From assembly GCA_963933195.1 (NCBI GenBank), contig CAWVUS010000012.1, positions 1-43,468 of the forward strand: 43,468 nucleotides of DNA, in the 5' to 3' direction. This DNA is from UBA8437 sp963933195 (GTDB lineage Bacteria > Planctomycetota > Planctomycetia > Planctomycetales > Planctomycetaceae). Below are positions 27,038-36,266 of this stretch, one piece after another (the first letter of the stretch is position 1; the number at the start of each line of letters is the position of its first letter). The translations under genes were made by a program, and so were the position numbers. The notes beneath the pieces were generated by a model that worked only from the letters and a program-made list of their open reading frames with translations, did no database searches and had not been told where the DNA came from.

Positions 27038-27400
27038 ATGGCTGATCCACTTCCTGACGGTTTCATGGATCTTGATGATCTTTGGGACGATTCCCCAGCC
27101 GAGACGGACAGAACCGTTCCGGACAATCCGGTCCAGGACGGTGTTGCGGCGGGTGCTGACCCGGCTGGTGACGCGCGGCTCTATCTGCCGGGGTGGGACG
27201 AGGGGTGGCGAGTTCAACTGAAGACGACGTGGGATCGCGAGTACTGTTTCGCCAAGAATCCGGGCGAGGAATTCTACCACCTGCTGATGGCCGGCGAGGT
27301 GTACGTGACATACGACGCAGAGAAGTACTGCCTGGAATGTGCACGCCGCCGGGGAGTGATCAGCCGGGACCGGTTGCACTGGAAGCGGGGAGAGGATTAG
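27038..27400 (+). CDS. Small acidic hypothetical protein
   Basis: A 120-residue protein with a very acidic N-terminus (DLDDLWDDSPAETDRT) and a more conserved-looking C-terminal part (WRVQLKTTWDREYCFAKNPGEEFYHLLMAGEVYVTYDAEKYCLECARRRGVISRDRLHW). The CLEC pair with an earlier Cys (YCF) might bind metal, but there is no full zinc-finger pattern. The ATG at 27038 follows GAGAGCGAAAG. It is convergent with the giant ATPase gene, with only 36 bases between them. Not recognised. Confidence 0.65.
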   Translation: MADPLPDGFMDLDDLWDDSPAETDRTVPDNPVQDGVAAGADPAGDARLYLPGWDEGWRVQLKTTWDREYCFAKNPGEEFYHLLMAGEVYVTYDAEKYCLECARRRGVISRDRLHWKRGED

Positions 27401-27436
27401 ACCGCAGGCGTTCCGGTCGCGGTTGCTGGCTCGTGG

Positions 27437-30400
27437 TTACTTGTCAGTTCGCCGGGCGCGGCTTTGTTTGGACCTGGAGTCTCCCACCTGTCCGATCAGC
27501 CGCTCGTAGTCCTCGAGTGTCGTCTCGAGGTGCTCCCGCAGTTTCTGCAGTTCGCCACGTTGCTCCTGGCTGCTCCTGAGTAGCGGTTCCATCCAGCCTT
27601 CCATCAGCCGAAACTGCTGCCGCAGCACCTTCAACAGGCTGGGTGGAATCTTGTTCACGACGGTGATCGTGTTGGCTCCGTCGTGAGGCTCGAGTTCCTC
27701 TTCTCCGTCCTCGTCCTCGGGGTCATCTGGTTCCACGATGTTGGCCGAGAGTCCATCGTCGTCGGTAGATTCCGATTCGGGAGCGTCGTTGTCGGCGATT
27801 GTCACTGGTCGGGCGGCTGCTTCGGCCAGGGCGTCGCGAATGGCATCAAGGCTCTCGCGGAGCCCCGCGACATGTCCGGCAATCTCAGGTCCAACCGATG
27901 CAACCTGTTCACTGGAGTTTTCAGGAGAGACCAGTCGATCGAGTCCTTCGGTCATGGCCTGGCGGATCTGGTCCAGTCCGGAGGTGACTCCATCGAGTTG
28001 TCCGACGAGTTGTTCGACGGCATCAGGACCGGTGTCCTGGAGGTCTTCGGCAGAGTCGTCGTCGGCTTCCACGGCGACCGGCGTGTCGTTGCTGGCGGCG
28101 AATTGTTCCAGCCCATCGGCCATCGTGTCTCGGATGGACTCGAGTCCCTCGCTGAAGCTGCTCAACTGGACCACGACCTGGCCAACCTTGTCGTCGGCGC
28201 CGACGCCTCGCATCTTGACGTTCTGCTGGAACGTCTTTTTGATCGCTTCCCAGCGGCCCAGTTCGTCTTCGGTCAGGGCACCGATCAGTTCCTTGAATTT
28301 CAGCAGGTTGGCCTCGGTGTCAGAGGTCAGTGTCTGCGAGTCGTTTTGGTAATTCGAGACGATCAGCGACTGCAGTTCGTCGTCGTTCATGATGGGGACC
28401 ACCTTCTCGGCGATCCGGTTCATGTTCCGATACGACCCCTGGAGCTTGAATGCCGGTTCGGTGCGGTAGTCGTCAGACGTCGCCGCCGACCGGATGTATT
28501 CTCGGTTGACGGCCAGGATCACGTCCCGGATCCGCATCAACTTCTTCATGACCGACACGAACTCGGCCAGTTCCTCGGCCGAGTAGTTTCCTTCGAGTTC
28601 GATGCCGTCGGGTGTCTCGCCCTGCGCCATTCGGATGACAGCGTAGACATCGTCTTGACTGCGAGTGGCCAGTTGGTTGAGGGAGGAGTTGGAGGTGAGG
28701 CAGTTTTCGAGATAACTCATCTCGAACGCCTCGGCACTGTCTCCGATCATTTCACCCAGGTTGTAGATGTCGGCACGGTTGGTGAGCATGTCGGGGATCT
28801 GGAACTTCTCCCCGCTTTCGGTGTACGGGTTGCCCGCCATCACGACACAGACCTTGCGGCCCCTGAGGTCATAGGTTCGCGTGCGGCCCTTGTAGACACC
28901 CTCGATCTTCCGCTGGGCGTCGCACAACGAGATGAACTTCTGCAGGAACTCCGGGTTGGTGTGCTGGATGTCATCGAGGTAGATCATCACGTTGTCGCCC
29001 ATTTCCAGCGCGAGGTTGAGTTTTTCGACCTCCTCGCGGGCGGCAGCGTTGGGGGCTTCCGACGGGTCCAGCGACGTCACATGGTGGCCGATGGCTGGCC
29101 CGTTGATCTTCATGAAGATGATGCCGAGCCGGTTGGCGATGTATTCCATCAGGGTCGTCTTGCCGTAGCCCGGAGGCGAAACCAGCAGCAGCAACCCCAT
29201 CAGGTCGGTTCGTTTTTCCTCACCGACAACGCCCATTTGCTTGGCGAGGTTGTCGCCCACGACGGGCAGGTAGACCTGGTCGATGAGCTTGTTGCGGACG
29301 AACGATGTGAGCACCCGGGGACGGAATTCCTCAAGCCGCATGGAGTCCCGGGCCACCTCGACCAGTTCTTTTTTCTGGTCCTGGTAGGTCAGGAACCGTG
29401 GGACGCGTTCTTGATGAAAGCGGGTGAGCTTCTGCATGAAGCGGTTGTAGTGCAGGTGGTAGTGGCTGCCATCGATGATGGCGTGGTCGCCGGCGAGATC
29501 GTCGATTTCGGCAACAGCTGTGGCGTCAACGACCGCCTGCGGATTCACCGTGCCTTCCAGCAGCAGGTTGGCCACTTCGTCGATGTAGTCGGAGGCCTCG
29601 GCCTCGTCACGGCTCTCGAGAAATGCCTCGACCCAGTCCCGGGCCACGTGCAGCCCACCGGCGGCATCGTTCTTGACCGCCGCCAGGCTCTGGGTGAACT
29701 TGTTGGCGTGTCCGGAACTATTGAGATGGTTGGTGAAGGAGCTGTGGAAATCGGCCGCGGCGCGGCTGACGACAAATCCACCAGCCGGATCAGCCAACTC
29801 CGAAAAGAGGTACTCGGCGGCTTCGCTGACAAGTTCGTTTTCAAAGAGCTGTTCGGAGGCGACGAATTCCTCGAGCATGTCTGTCAGGGTCGAGACGTAG
29901 GCAGCCTGGGCACTGGTGCCGGGGAAAGCCCGGTTGACGTTGCCAAACCCGATCAATTGGGCGGCAATTCGGTCCTTGGCCTGCTTGTTTCCGAAGCGGT
30001 TCCAGAAGACCATTGCCATCGCGCGGGCACGAGCGTGGAAACGCAGGAGTCCGATCCTGGAGCTCATCTGCAGGAGGGCTGACAGGATTTGGGTGGCGTC
30101 CCGGTCGTGGACGCCCTTGATGTAACTCTCGGCGTACCGCGGCCCCATGAACTCCTGGACCACAGCCAGTTGCCCTTCCGGTTCGGTCGCCAGCATCTGT
30201 TCCCGCGTGGGCAACTCGGGCTGGAGCTCGTTGCCGAGTGATTCGAACAGCCTGTGGGCGAGGTACTCGCCCCGGTAAACCTCAGACGTCTCGCTGACGA
30301 TCTCCTGGTTCCACAACTCGCGGGATGCCAAGAATGTTTCGTCCTCAATCGGCTCAAAGAAATCGGTTCCGGTCAGGTGCAGTGCCATCTCGCCGTCGCG

Positions 30401-33097
30401 AAAAACGGTGGTGAGGTCGAGTTGCTGCACGTTGACCGAGAAGTGGTGATTGCCCATCTTGATGACGTTTTCACCATCGACGAACAGGTCCTGGCGGTCC
30501 TTGAGTTGCCGGACGGCATCTTCGCGGATCGTCTTGAGCCGACTCTGGATGTCGTCGACCTTGACGTTGTCTTCGAGTTCGCCCAGTTGATCCACGATGT
30601 CCCGGACCTTGTCGATCATCAGGTCCGAGGCGAAATAGCCGTTGATGTCATTGACGCTCTCCAGCGTCCCCACCCGGCTCTGGATACCTCCGAGGATTCG
30701 CTCGGCTGCTGACATCAGTGCACCGGCTCGCTTGTTGCGAGCCTCGACCAACTGCAGCTTTCTCGATTCGAACGCGTTGTAGACCTCGTCGCGTTTTTCC
30801 GAGAGCTGGACGACAAACTCATCGAACTCGGCGAATCGGCCCTCAAGCTCCTCGATACCGATCATCACCTTGGTGAGGAACTCGTCGCATTTTTCGGGCG
30901 AGTCGCAGACATCGAGGTAGTTGACGATCGACTGGTCGAGAAGTTTCAACTGCGAGTTGAACTCGGCGACTCCCTCGACGGACACCAGGTCCCGGGACTT
31001 CTTCTTCAGTGCGGCACGGGCCTGGTTGACTGTCGAGAAGATGTCGGAGATGTTGTCGATGATCGTGGTGCGCTGGGTGGCGTCGTCGATCTCGAGGTTG
31101 CTGACGATGTCGATGAGCATCTCGAGGTCGGCGGCACTCTGGTCGATCGCTTCCTGCAACGCCTTGGCGTCGGTGACCTTGGTGAGTTCCTCGATGCCGG
31201 CGAGTTCCGTGGAGACCTTCTTTTCGTACGGGGCCAGGGCCTCGGACCTGAGCAGAAACTCGACGCAGCGGTGCGACAGCTTGTCGTTCTGTTCGATGAC
31301 CTCCGTTTCCAGGCCATCAACCAGGTCGGTGTCGATGTAGCGGAGATCCTTCAGCGTGATGATGTCGCCACGGATACGTCGCAGCGCGGCGAGCGAATCG
31401 ACGAAGTCCTGGATCGTCTCGAACCGCCGTCGTCCCACGTCGGCGATGATCTGGCGGGTTTCGGATTCGACCCGTGCCGTTTCACTGGCCGTGTTCCGCT
31501 TGACCCGCACCACCTTCTCGAACTCGTCGATCGCCGAGGCGGCTGCATTGCGGATTTCGGCGAGCGGGGTCGCCAGGCCACCGGTCTCCTCGTTGTCGAT
31601 CCAGAAGAAGCTGTCCAGGATGTCGGTCGACTGCTTGACGATGTCAACGTAGAGGTTGGCGTAGGTGTCCTCCTTGTTGATGAGGCCCAGCACCTCGTGG
31701 CACTCGGCCATTCCGCGAACGATGTCCTTGTTGCCGATCTTGTGCAGGGCCGTCTCTTCCTGTCCGGGTGGATCGTAATCCTCACCCGTGAAGGGGGTCT
31801 GCCAGACCTGGAGCGCGTGGTGCTTGGCGGCGTTGTCCTGCGAGCGGAAGCAGACCAGTTCCCCACTCTCGAACAGCGAGAATCCGTGACAGATCAGCGG
31901 GGTTTCGACCTGCTGTTCGATCAGGTTGTAGTTGAGCAGGATGTAGACGCCCGAATCCCGGTTGTTGAAGATGTAGAGGAAATCTTCACCGTTGGGAGAG
32001 TCGAGTCGACCGGCGAACTGCATGTCCTGCAAGTCGTTTTCAAAGGTCTTGTTCTCCCCGGTTTGCAGATAGTAGCCGTTGGAGAAGATCAGTCCGTGGT
32101 CATCGGGCAGCAGGACACAGGCGTGCTCAATGGCGTCCAGTCTCAGGACCTGCTCGACCTTCTCGTTGTAGACGAGGTAGCGGTCGTTGTTTTCCTGGTA
32201 GGGGCGGACCTTCATCAGGATGATGTTGCCGAGCACGCTGAATTCGACTCGGGCGTCGTCGAGTGTCTGATCGACGTGGTCGACGGGTTCGGCGTAGATT
32301 CCGGCCCCGCTGGCCGTGTTGTTCTCCACCTTGACTGTCAGGTCACCACCGACGGTCTCGACGAAGACCCGGTCGTCGATCGAGATGTGGGGGTGCGCAC
32401 CGGTTTGCTGCATGTCGCGGGTGGCCAGGTTCCATTCGAAACCGTGCTGCGGCGGAAGGACCACCTCGTGATCTGAGCGATTGTCGACGTAGACCAGGCC
32501 GTCGTCGGTGATCACCCACTTGAACGACTTGATGTCGTTGACCGAGACACCGACACGAAAGACCATGAACAGGTGGACGCCCTTCTGGAAGAATCTCGCG
32601 AAGGTGGCGTGCTTGTAGTACTTGTAGACGTCCTCGAAGTCCTTGTGAAATCGTTCGTCGGCGATGAGATCCAGAGACCCGGGTGTGAATTTTCCTTCGG
32701 CGAAACTGTAGACCGAAAAGACGTCCGCTATGGAGATCTCGGATTTCAGTCCAAAGGTGACGTTGTAGCCGAACAGCAGGTGTGAGCCGACCGAGACCAT
32801 GTCCCGGGGCACACAGTTGTGCTCGGTCGTGATCCGTTCGGTGCCCAGCAGGGCCGTCTCGATCGATCCGAAGGCCTGCTTGCGGCCTTCGTTGAGCGTC
32901 CCGAGTCGTTTGCGGAGATCCTGGCCGTGGGAGTTCAGGCGGCCGCGGATGATCTCGTACGTCCCACTCTCGAGCTGCGTTCCTCCGCCGTCACCGGCGG
33001 GCGCAACGGTGGCAGCGGCCGAATTGGATTCGGCTGCTTGTTGACTGGCAGCCTCTGCCGAGGCGGCCTCGCCCTGGAGACGTTCTTCGTCAGCCAT
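27437..33097 (-). CDS. Giant AAA+ ATPase (DUF3686/'DNA repair ATPase' type), 1886 residues
   Basis: A very large cytoplasmic protein. The N-terminal 40 residues are Ala/Glu/Gln-rich. A long beta-rich region (about 45-430, starting YEIIRGRLNSHGQDLRKRL) matches what I recall of the DUF3686 'ATPase involved in DNA repair' family. A long helical coiled-coil region lies at about 480-900. A single AAA+ module follows, with Walker A SPPGYGKTT near 1303, Walker B VMIYLDDIQH near 1370 and a sensor-like VVMAGNPYTESGEKF. The C-terminal 240 residues hold three helical repeats (about 1644-1767), an acidic linker and a basic end. It is the last gene of an operon after the YqiJ-like and flotillin genes, 36 bases after flotillin. 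The DNA-repair label is historical; the context suggests work at the membrane. Confidence 0.88.
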   Translation of the reverse strand: MADEERLQGEAASAEAASQQAAESNSAAATVAPAGDGGGTQLESGTYEIIRGRLNSHGQDLRKRLGTLNEGRKQAFGSIETALLGTERITTEHNCVPRDMVSVGSHLLFGYNVTFGLKSEISIADVFSVYSFAEGKFTPGSLDLIADERFHKDFEDVYKYYKHATFARFFQKGVHLFMVFRVGVSVNDIKSFKWVITDDGLVYVDNRSDHEVVLPPQHGFEWNLATRDMQQTGAHPHISIDDRVFVETVGGDLTVKVENNTASGAGIYAEPVDHVDQTLDDARVEFSVLGNIILMKVRPYQENNDRYLVYNEKVEQVLRLDAIEHACVLLPDDHGLIFSNGYYLQTGENKTFENDLQDMQFAGRLDSPNGEDFLYIFNNRDSGVYILLNYNLIEQQVETPLICHGFSLFESGELVCFRSQDNAAKHHALQVWQTPFTGEDYDPPGQEETALHKIGNKDIVRGMAECHEVLGLINKEDTYANLYVDIVKQSTDILDSFFWIDNEETGGLATPLAEIRNAAASAIDEFEKVVRVKRNTASETARVESETRQIIADVGRRRFETIQDFVDSLAALRRIRGDIITLKDLRYIDTDLVDGLETEVIEQNDKLSHRCVEFLLRSEALAPYEKKVSTELAGIEELTKVTDAKALQEAIDQSAADLEMLIDIVSNLEIDDATQRTTIIDNISDIFSTVNQARAALKKKSRDLVSVEGVAEFNSQLKLLDQSIVNYLDVCDSPEKCDEFLTKVMIGIEELEGRFAEFDEFVVQLSEKRDEVYNAFESRKLQLVEARNKRAGALMSAAERILGGIQSRVGTLESVNDINGYFASDLMIDKVRDIVDQLGELEDNVKVDDIQSRLKTIREDAVRQLKDRQDLFVDGENVIKMGNHHFSVNVQQLDLTTVFRDGEMALHLTGTDFFEPIEDETFLASRELWNQEIVSETSEVYRGEYLAHRLFESLGNELQPELPTREQMLATEPEGQLAVVQEFMGPRYAESYIKGVHDRDATQILSALLQMSSRIGLLRFHARARAMAMVFWNRFGNKQAKDRIAAQLIGFGNVNRAFPGTSAQAAYVSTLTDMLEEFVASEQLFENELVSEAAEYLFSELADPAGGFVVSRAAADFHSSFTNHLNSSGHANKFTQSLAAVKNDAAGGLHVARDWVEAFLESRDEAEASDYIDEVANLLLEGTVNPQAVVDATAVAEIDDLAGDHAIIDGSHYHLHYNRFMQKLTRFHQERVPRFLTYQDQKKELVEVARDSMRLEEFRPRVLTSFVRNKLIDQVYLPVVGDNLAKQMGVVGEEKRTDLMGLLLLVSPPGYGKTTLMEYIANRLGIIFMKINGPAIGHHVTSLDPSEAPNAAAREEVEKLNLALEMGDNVMIYLDDIQHTNPEFLQKFISLCDAQRKIEGVYKGRTRTYDLRGRKVCVVMAGNPYTESGEKFQIPDMLTNRADIYNLGEMIGDSAEAFEMSYLENCLTSNSSLNQLATRSQDDVYAVIRMAQGETPDGIELEGNYSAEELAEFVSVMKKLMRIRDVILAVNREYIRSAATSDDYRTEPAFKLQGSYRNMNRIAEKVVPIMNDDELQSLIVSNYQNDSQTLTSDTEANLLKFKELIGALTEDELGRWEAIKKTFQQNVKMRGVGADDKVGQVVVQLSSFSEGLESIRDTMADGLEQFAASNDTPVAVEADDDSAEDLQDTGPDAVEQLVGQLDGVTSGLDQIRQAMTEGLDRLVSPENSSEQVASVGPEIAGHVAGLRESLDAIRDALAEAAARPVTIADNDAPESESTDDDGLSANIVEPDDPEDEDGEEELEPHDGANTITVVNKIPPSLLKVLRQQFRLMEGWMEPLLRSSQEQRGELQKLREHLETTLEDYERLIGQVGDSRSKQSRARRTDK

Positions 33098-33133
33098 CGC
33101 GGGAATTCCTGCCGATTGGTTGCCGGGGGCCGG

Positions 33134-35344
33134 CTACTTGGTCTCTGCCCCACCGGCCGGGTTGCTGGCCAGGCCCAGGGACGCGACTTTCTGGCCGGCG
33201 ACTCCCGCACCACGGAAGACTCTCAGCAGGTCCTCCAGTCGTGACTTGTCGTCGTCGCTGTCGGTCATGGTGATCATCCGACCGATCAGGGCGGCGACCG
33301 AGAGATCCTTGACGTCCTCGAAGCTGATGCCGAACTGTCCGGCAAACTGCTGCAACTGGGAGGTGAAGTACTGGTTGTCGCCGTTGAAGAACGTGTTCTT
33401 GACGTCGGTCAGAACCGAACTGTTGTCGACGAGCCGATCGACGCTCTTTCCGGCCTTGATCGAGTCGACGATCTTGTCGAAGAAGGTTGTTTCTCCGCCG
33501 ACAATGTCGATTGTCGAGTTCCTCAAGGCCTCGCCGACGATTTCGGCCTGTGACTCGGCGATGTTCTGCTGGGCTTCGATCGCTGCGATCTCGATGTCCT
33601 TGTCCTTGTTCAACTGAAGCTTGAACTCCTCGTGCTCCTTGCCGGCATCGTGGAAGAGCTTCATCGATTCGGCTTTTTCCTTGATCCCGGTCGCTTCGGC
33701 GTTGTATTTCAGGCCCATCACGCTGGCCTCGGCCGTCCCGACCTTTTCGGTCGCCACCGCCTTGGCTTCGTCGCCCTTGGCCACCGCAACGGCCTTTCTC
33801 TGGACGATGGTCGCTTCGGCCGTTCCGGTCTGGTCGATCACAACCGCCTCGGCTTCGCCCTTCTTCTGGATCACGGTGGCTTCGGCCGAGCCCTCTTTCT
33901 CCAGGGCATCAGCCTTGGCGTGGGTGACCTGTGCCTCGGCCAGTCCGGGGGCCGCCTGGTCGGCCGTCTTGGCTTCGGCGAGCATCTTGGTGGCCTGCAT
34001 TTCTCTCTCGGCCGCATCCCGTTGAGCGTCGGCCTCGATCACGATCTGCTGGGCACCGAATTCGGCCGATTGCTTCTCGGCTTCGGCCGCCTTGACCTGC
34101 TTGACCAACGCTTCCTGGGCGTCCTTTTCGGCCAAGGTGACCGCGACGGTCTTGGCACGGTCGGCAGTCATGATCTCGTGCGTGTTCTTGATGTTTTCCT
34201 GTTCTTCGACCACGCCACGTTCCACCATGACGCGTTCGCGGATCACTTCCTGGATGTTCCGCTTCTCGATCTCGATCGCCTTGTCCTTCTCGATGTCGGC
34301 CAGTCCGACCACCCGTTGTCGCTCTGTCACCTCGAGCATCCGGTCCTTCTCGACGCGTTCGATCTCGACCTGGTCGGTTCGTTCCTTGTTCCGCAGGGCG
34401 ACAATGATCTGGCGATCCTTGTTCTGTTCGGCCACCTGGATCTGTTCCTCGGCGACGATCCGAGCCGACTCGGCCCGCTGACGTTCCTCTTCCTGGACCT
34501 GGGCCGCGGCGGCCTGGTTCCGGGCGGTGATCTCGGCGATCTCCCGCTTCTGTTTCTCCTCGGCGTCCACCCGTTGGCGTTCCAGTTCGAACAGCGCCTC
34601 GTCTCGTTCGACGTTCTGCTGCTTGATGACCTTGGCCTCTTCCACCGAGAAGTGGTTCCGCTTCATGTTCTCCTGGGTTGTCAATTCGGTGATCTTCCGA
34701 ATTCCCTCGGCGTCCAGGATGTTCGTCGGATTCAGGCTCTCCAGGGGAGTCTGTTCGAGGTAATCAATGTGGCAGTTGTCGAGACGGTAACCGTTCAGGT
34801 CGGTGCCGATGACATTGATAATCTCGTCGCGGAAATTGTCGCGATCGGTGTAGAGGCTGACGAATTCGAACTGCTTGCCGACGGTCTTCAACGCCTCGGA
34901 GAATTTCGCCTCGAACAACTCGCGGAGTTGGTCGATTTCCGACGCGCGGTGCGGGCTGATCATCTCAGCCACCTGTTTGATGTCGGCGTCGGCGTTGTTG
35001 ACCCGGACGTAGAAGGCGACACGGATGTCTGCCCGGATGTTGTCCTGGCAGATCAGGCCATCCTCACCCTCACGAGCAATCTCGATCCGCTTGACCGACA
35101 GGTCCATTCGCTGTGATTCTTGCAGCAGGGGAATCACGACCATTCCGCTGCCGGTTCTGGCCGCGAGACCGCCGAGCCCTGTTTTCACGATGGCCTCTTC
35201 CGGGCCGGGTTTCTGATAGAACTTCGTGAAGGCGATGGCAATGAAGACCATGACGCCGATGATCACGGCGATGGCCATCCACCACTCGTTCTTGAGTCCA
35301 AGAGTTGTCTCGGAAACCTGGGCAAGAATCAAAAATCTGTCCAT
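33134..35344 (-). CDS. Flotillin family (SPFH/Band 7) membrane scaffold, YqiK-like
   Basis: A 736-residue protein with one N-terminal membrane segment (residues 21-39). An SPFH/Band 7 domain follows at about 50-220 (EAIVKTGLGGLAARTGSGMVV ... DIRVAFYVRVNNADADIKQVAEMI). A very long charged coiled coil (about 235-600) includes 11-residue GxAEAxVxxxx repeats at about 484-552. The C-terminal 130 residues contain a flotillin-like helical end (SIDRLVDNSS-type segment, FGISFEDVKDLSVAALIGRM). Flotillins oligomerise and organise membrane microdomains. The start ATG overlaps the YqiJ-like stop by one base (TGATG). The pairing with a YqiJ-like OB-fold protein is the same as yqiJ-yqiK in Escherichia coli. 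Confidence 0.95.
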   Translation of the reverse strand: MDRFLILAQVSETTLGLKNEWWMAIAVIIGVMVFIAIAFTKFYQKPGPEEAIVKTGLGGLAARTGSGMVVIPLLQESQRMDLSVKRIEIAREGEDGLICQDNIRADIRVAFYVRVNNADADIKQVAEMISPHRASEIDQLRELFEAKFSEALKTVGKQFEFVSLYTDRDNFRDEIINVIGTDLNGYRLDNCHIDYLEQTPLESLNPTNILDAEGIRKITELTTQENMKRNHFSVEEAKVIKQQNVERDEALFELERQRVDAEEKQKREIAEITARNQAAAAQVQEEERQRAESARIVAEEQIQVAEQNKDRQIIVALRNKERTDQVEIERVEKDRMLEVTERQRVVGLADIEKDKAIEIEKRNIQEVIRERVMVERGVVEEQENIKNTHEIMTADRAKTVAVTLAEKDAQEALVKQVKAAEAEKQSAEFGAQQIVIEADAQRDAAEREMQATKMLAEAKTADQAAPGLAEAQVTHAKADALEKEGSAEATVIQKKGEAEAVVIDQTGTAEATIVQRKAVAVAKGDEAKAVATEKVGTAEASVMGLKYNAEATGIKEKAESMKLFHDAGKEHEEFKLQLNKDKDIEIAAIEAQQNIAESQAEIVGEALRNSTIDIVGGETTFFDKIVDSIKAGKSVDRLVDNSSVLTDVKNTFFNGDNQYFTSQLQQFAGQFGISFEDVKDLSVAALIGRMITMTDSDDDKSRLEDLLRVFRGAGVAGQKVASLGLASNPAGGAETK

Positions 35345-35976
35345 CAGATCGTCTCCTCGTTCTCGGCTTCGACCAAGTACGTGTTTGTTTCTACCTGGTA
35401 GTCAGTGATGAACGCGGTCTGACCGCGTTCGAGTTGTTCGTCAGAGTTGGTCTTTATCAACAGGATCAATGGTGCCTGTCCGGTCGCAAAATGGGCTTCG
35501 CCCCCCTTGCTGGTCGCTGTTCCGCTCGTGATCACACACGATTGTCCCAGCAGGGTCTCGGGGAGATTGGACGGCGGGGTATCGAAGATCGGTCGCAAGG
35601 GATTGGTGATCAGTTTGGTTGCCAGTGTGGCCAAGCCACAGGCTTCGGCAAGTACGACACCGGGAGGTTGGGTTGGAGCCCATTCCCAGTGGATGAGCAT
35701 GGAGAAAACCCAGGCGGCCATCGAGAAGATCGTGAACCAGATCATGACCGGAATCGTGCCCAGATTGAGAAACCTGAGTGGTACGAGGCCGATATCCAGT
35801 AGTCCCCCGTCGGCTTCGACACTGAGTTCGAAGTCCCAGTCGAGGAATTCGAGTTCGACTGTTCCCAGTGCGACCAGCGCCCAATACAGCAGCAGAACAG
35901 CCACCACCATACTGGTGGGCTGAATCGCTGGATCGGCGAAGAATGGATTGAGTAGCCATGAGAGATTCACGGACAT
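35344..35976 (-). CDS. YqiJ-like membrane OB-fold protein (NfeD-related)
   Basis: A 210-residue membrane protein. Hydrophobic segments are at about 21-40 (SMVVAVLLLYWALVALGTV), 73-96 (TIPVMIWFTIFSMAAWVFSML) and a weaker one at 105-123. The C-terminal 75 residues are beta-rich (LLGQSCVITSGTATSKGGEAHFATGQAPLILLIKT), as in the OB-fold of YqiJ and NfeD proteins that accompany flotillins. It is the first gene of the operon and is coupled to the flotillin gene by TGATG. It probably sits in the same membrane complex as the flotillin and may anchor or gate it. Confidence 0.85.
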   Translation of the reverse strand: MSVNLSWLLNPFFADPAIQPTSMVVAVLLLYWALVALGTVELEFLDWDFELSVEADGGLLDIGLVPLRFLNLGTIPVMIWFTIFSMAAWVFSMLIHWEWAPTQPPGVVLAEACGLATLATKLITNPLRPIFDTPPSNLPETLLGQSCVITSGTATSKGGEAHFATGQAPLILLIKTNSDEQLERGQTAFITDYQVETNTYLVEAENEETI

Positions 35977-36266
35977 TGAAGACTCCGGACAGACCGGCCT
36001 GATTCACTACTATGTGTTAAGTTGGGGCGTTCTGCGAATGCAAGTAGGAAAAAAAGCATAAGTAGCTTCGGTTGTGTGGTTGAGTTGTATCGATTTTTCG
36101 GGTTTCTGCCCCGGTGGGTGTGTGTTGGTGGGACAACCGGCCGGAGGGTTGTTCCCGACATGCTATTCGCCGTGGGTGGCGAAATCTTGATGACCAGCTC
36201 GATCTTCTCGGCGGTACATCTTCTAACGTGCGAGAATTCGGCGAATTCCAGTCACGTTTCCGGGTG
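35977..36266. other. Upstream region of the flotillin operon, 290 bases
   Basis: This stretch must carry the minus-strand promoter of the YqiJ-flotillin-ATPase operon. It is more A/T-rich around 36000-36070 than its neighbours. On the minus strand TTGCAT followed after 17 bases by TTAACA is a weak candidate promoter. The left-facing DUF1501 gene ends at 36267, and I see no convincing terminator hairpin between the two units. Confidence 0.35.

Noticed and set aside
26784..27221. 145-residue plus-strand frame across the 26758-27037 gap
   Set aside because: No ribosome-binding site, odd composition, and it overlaps the better-supported 27038 gene in another frame.
27683..30082. 799-residue plus-strand reading frame antisense to the giant ATPase
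   Set aside because: It is a high-GC codon-bias shadow of the AAA+ gene; its Val/Gly/Asp-rich composition shows no domain and no membrane or catalytic motif.
33632..35116. 494-residue plus-strand frame antisense to flotillin
   Set aside because: Leu/Gly/Asp-rich translation of the reversed coiled-coil codons; no domain seen.
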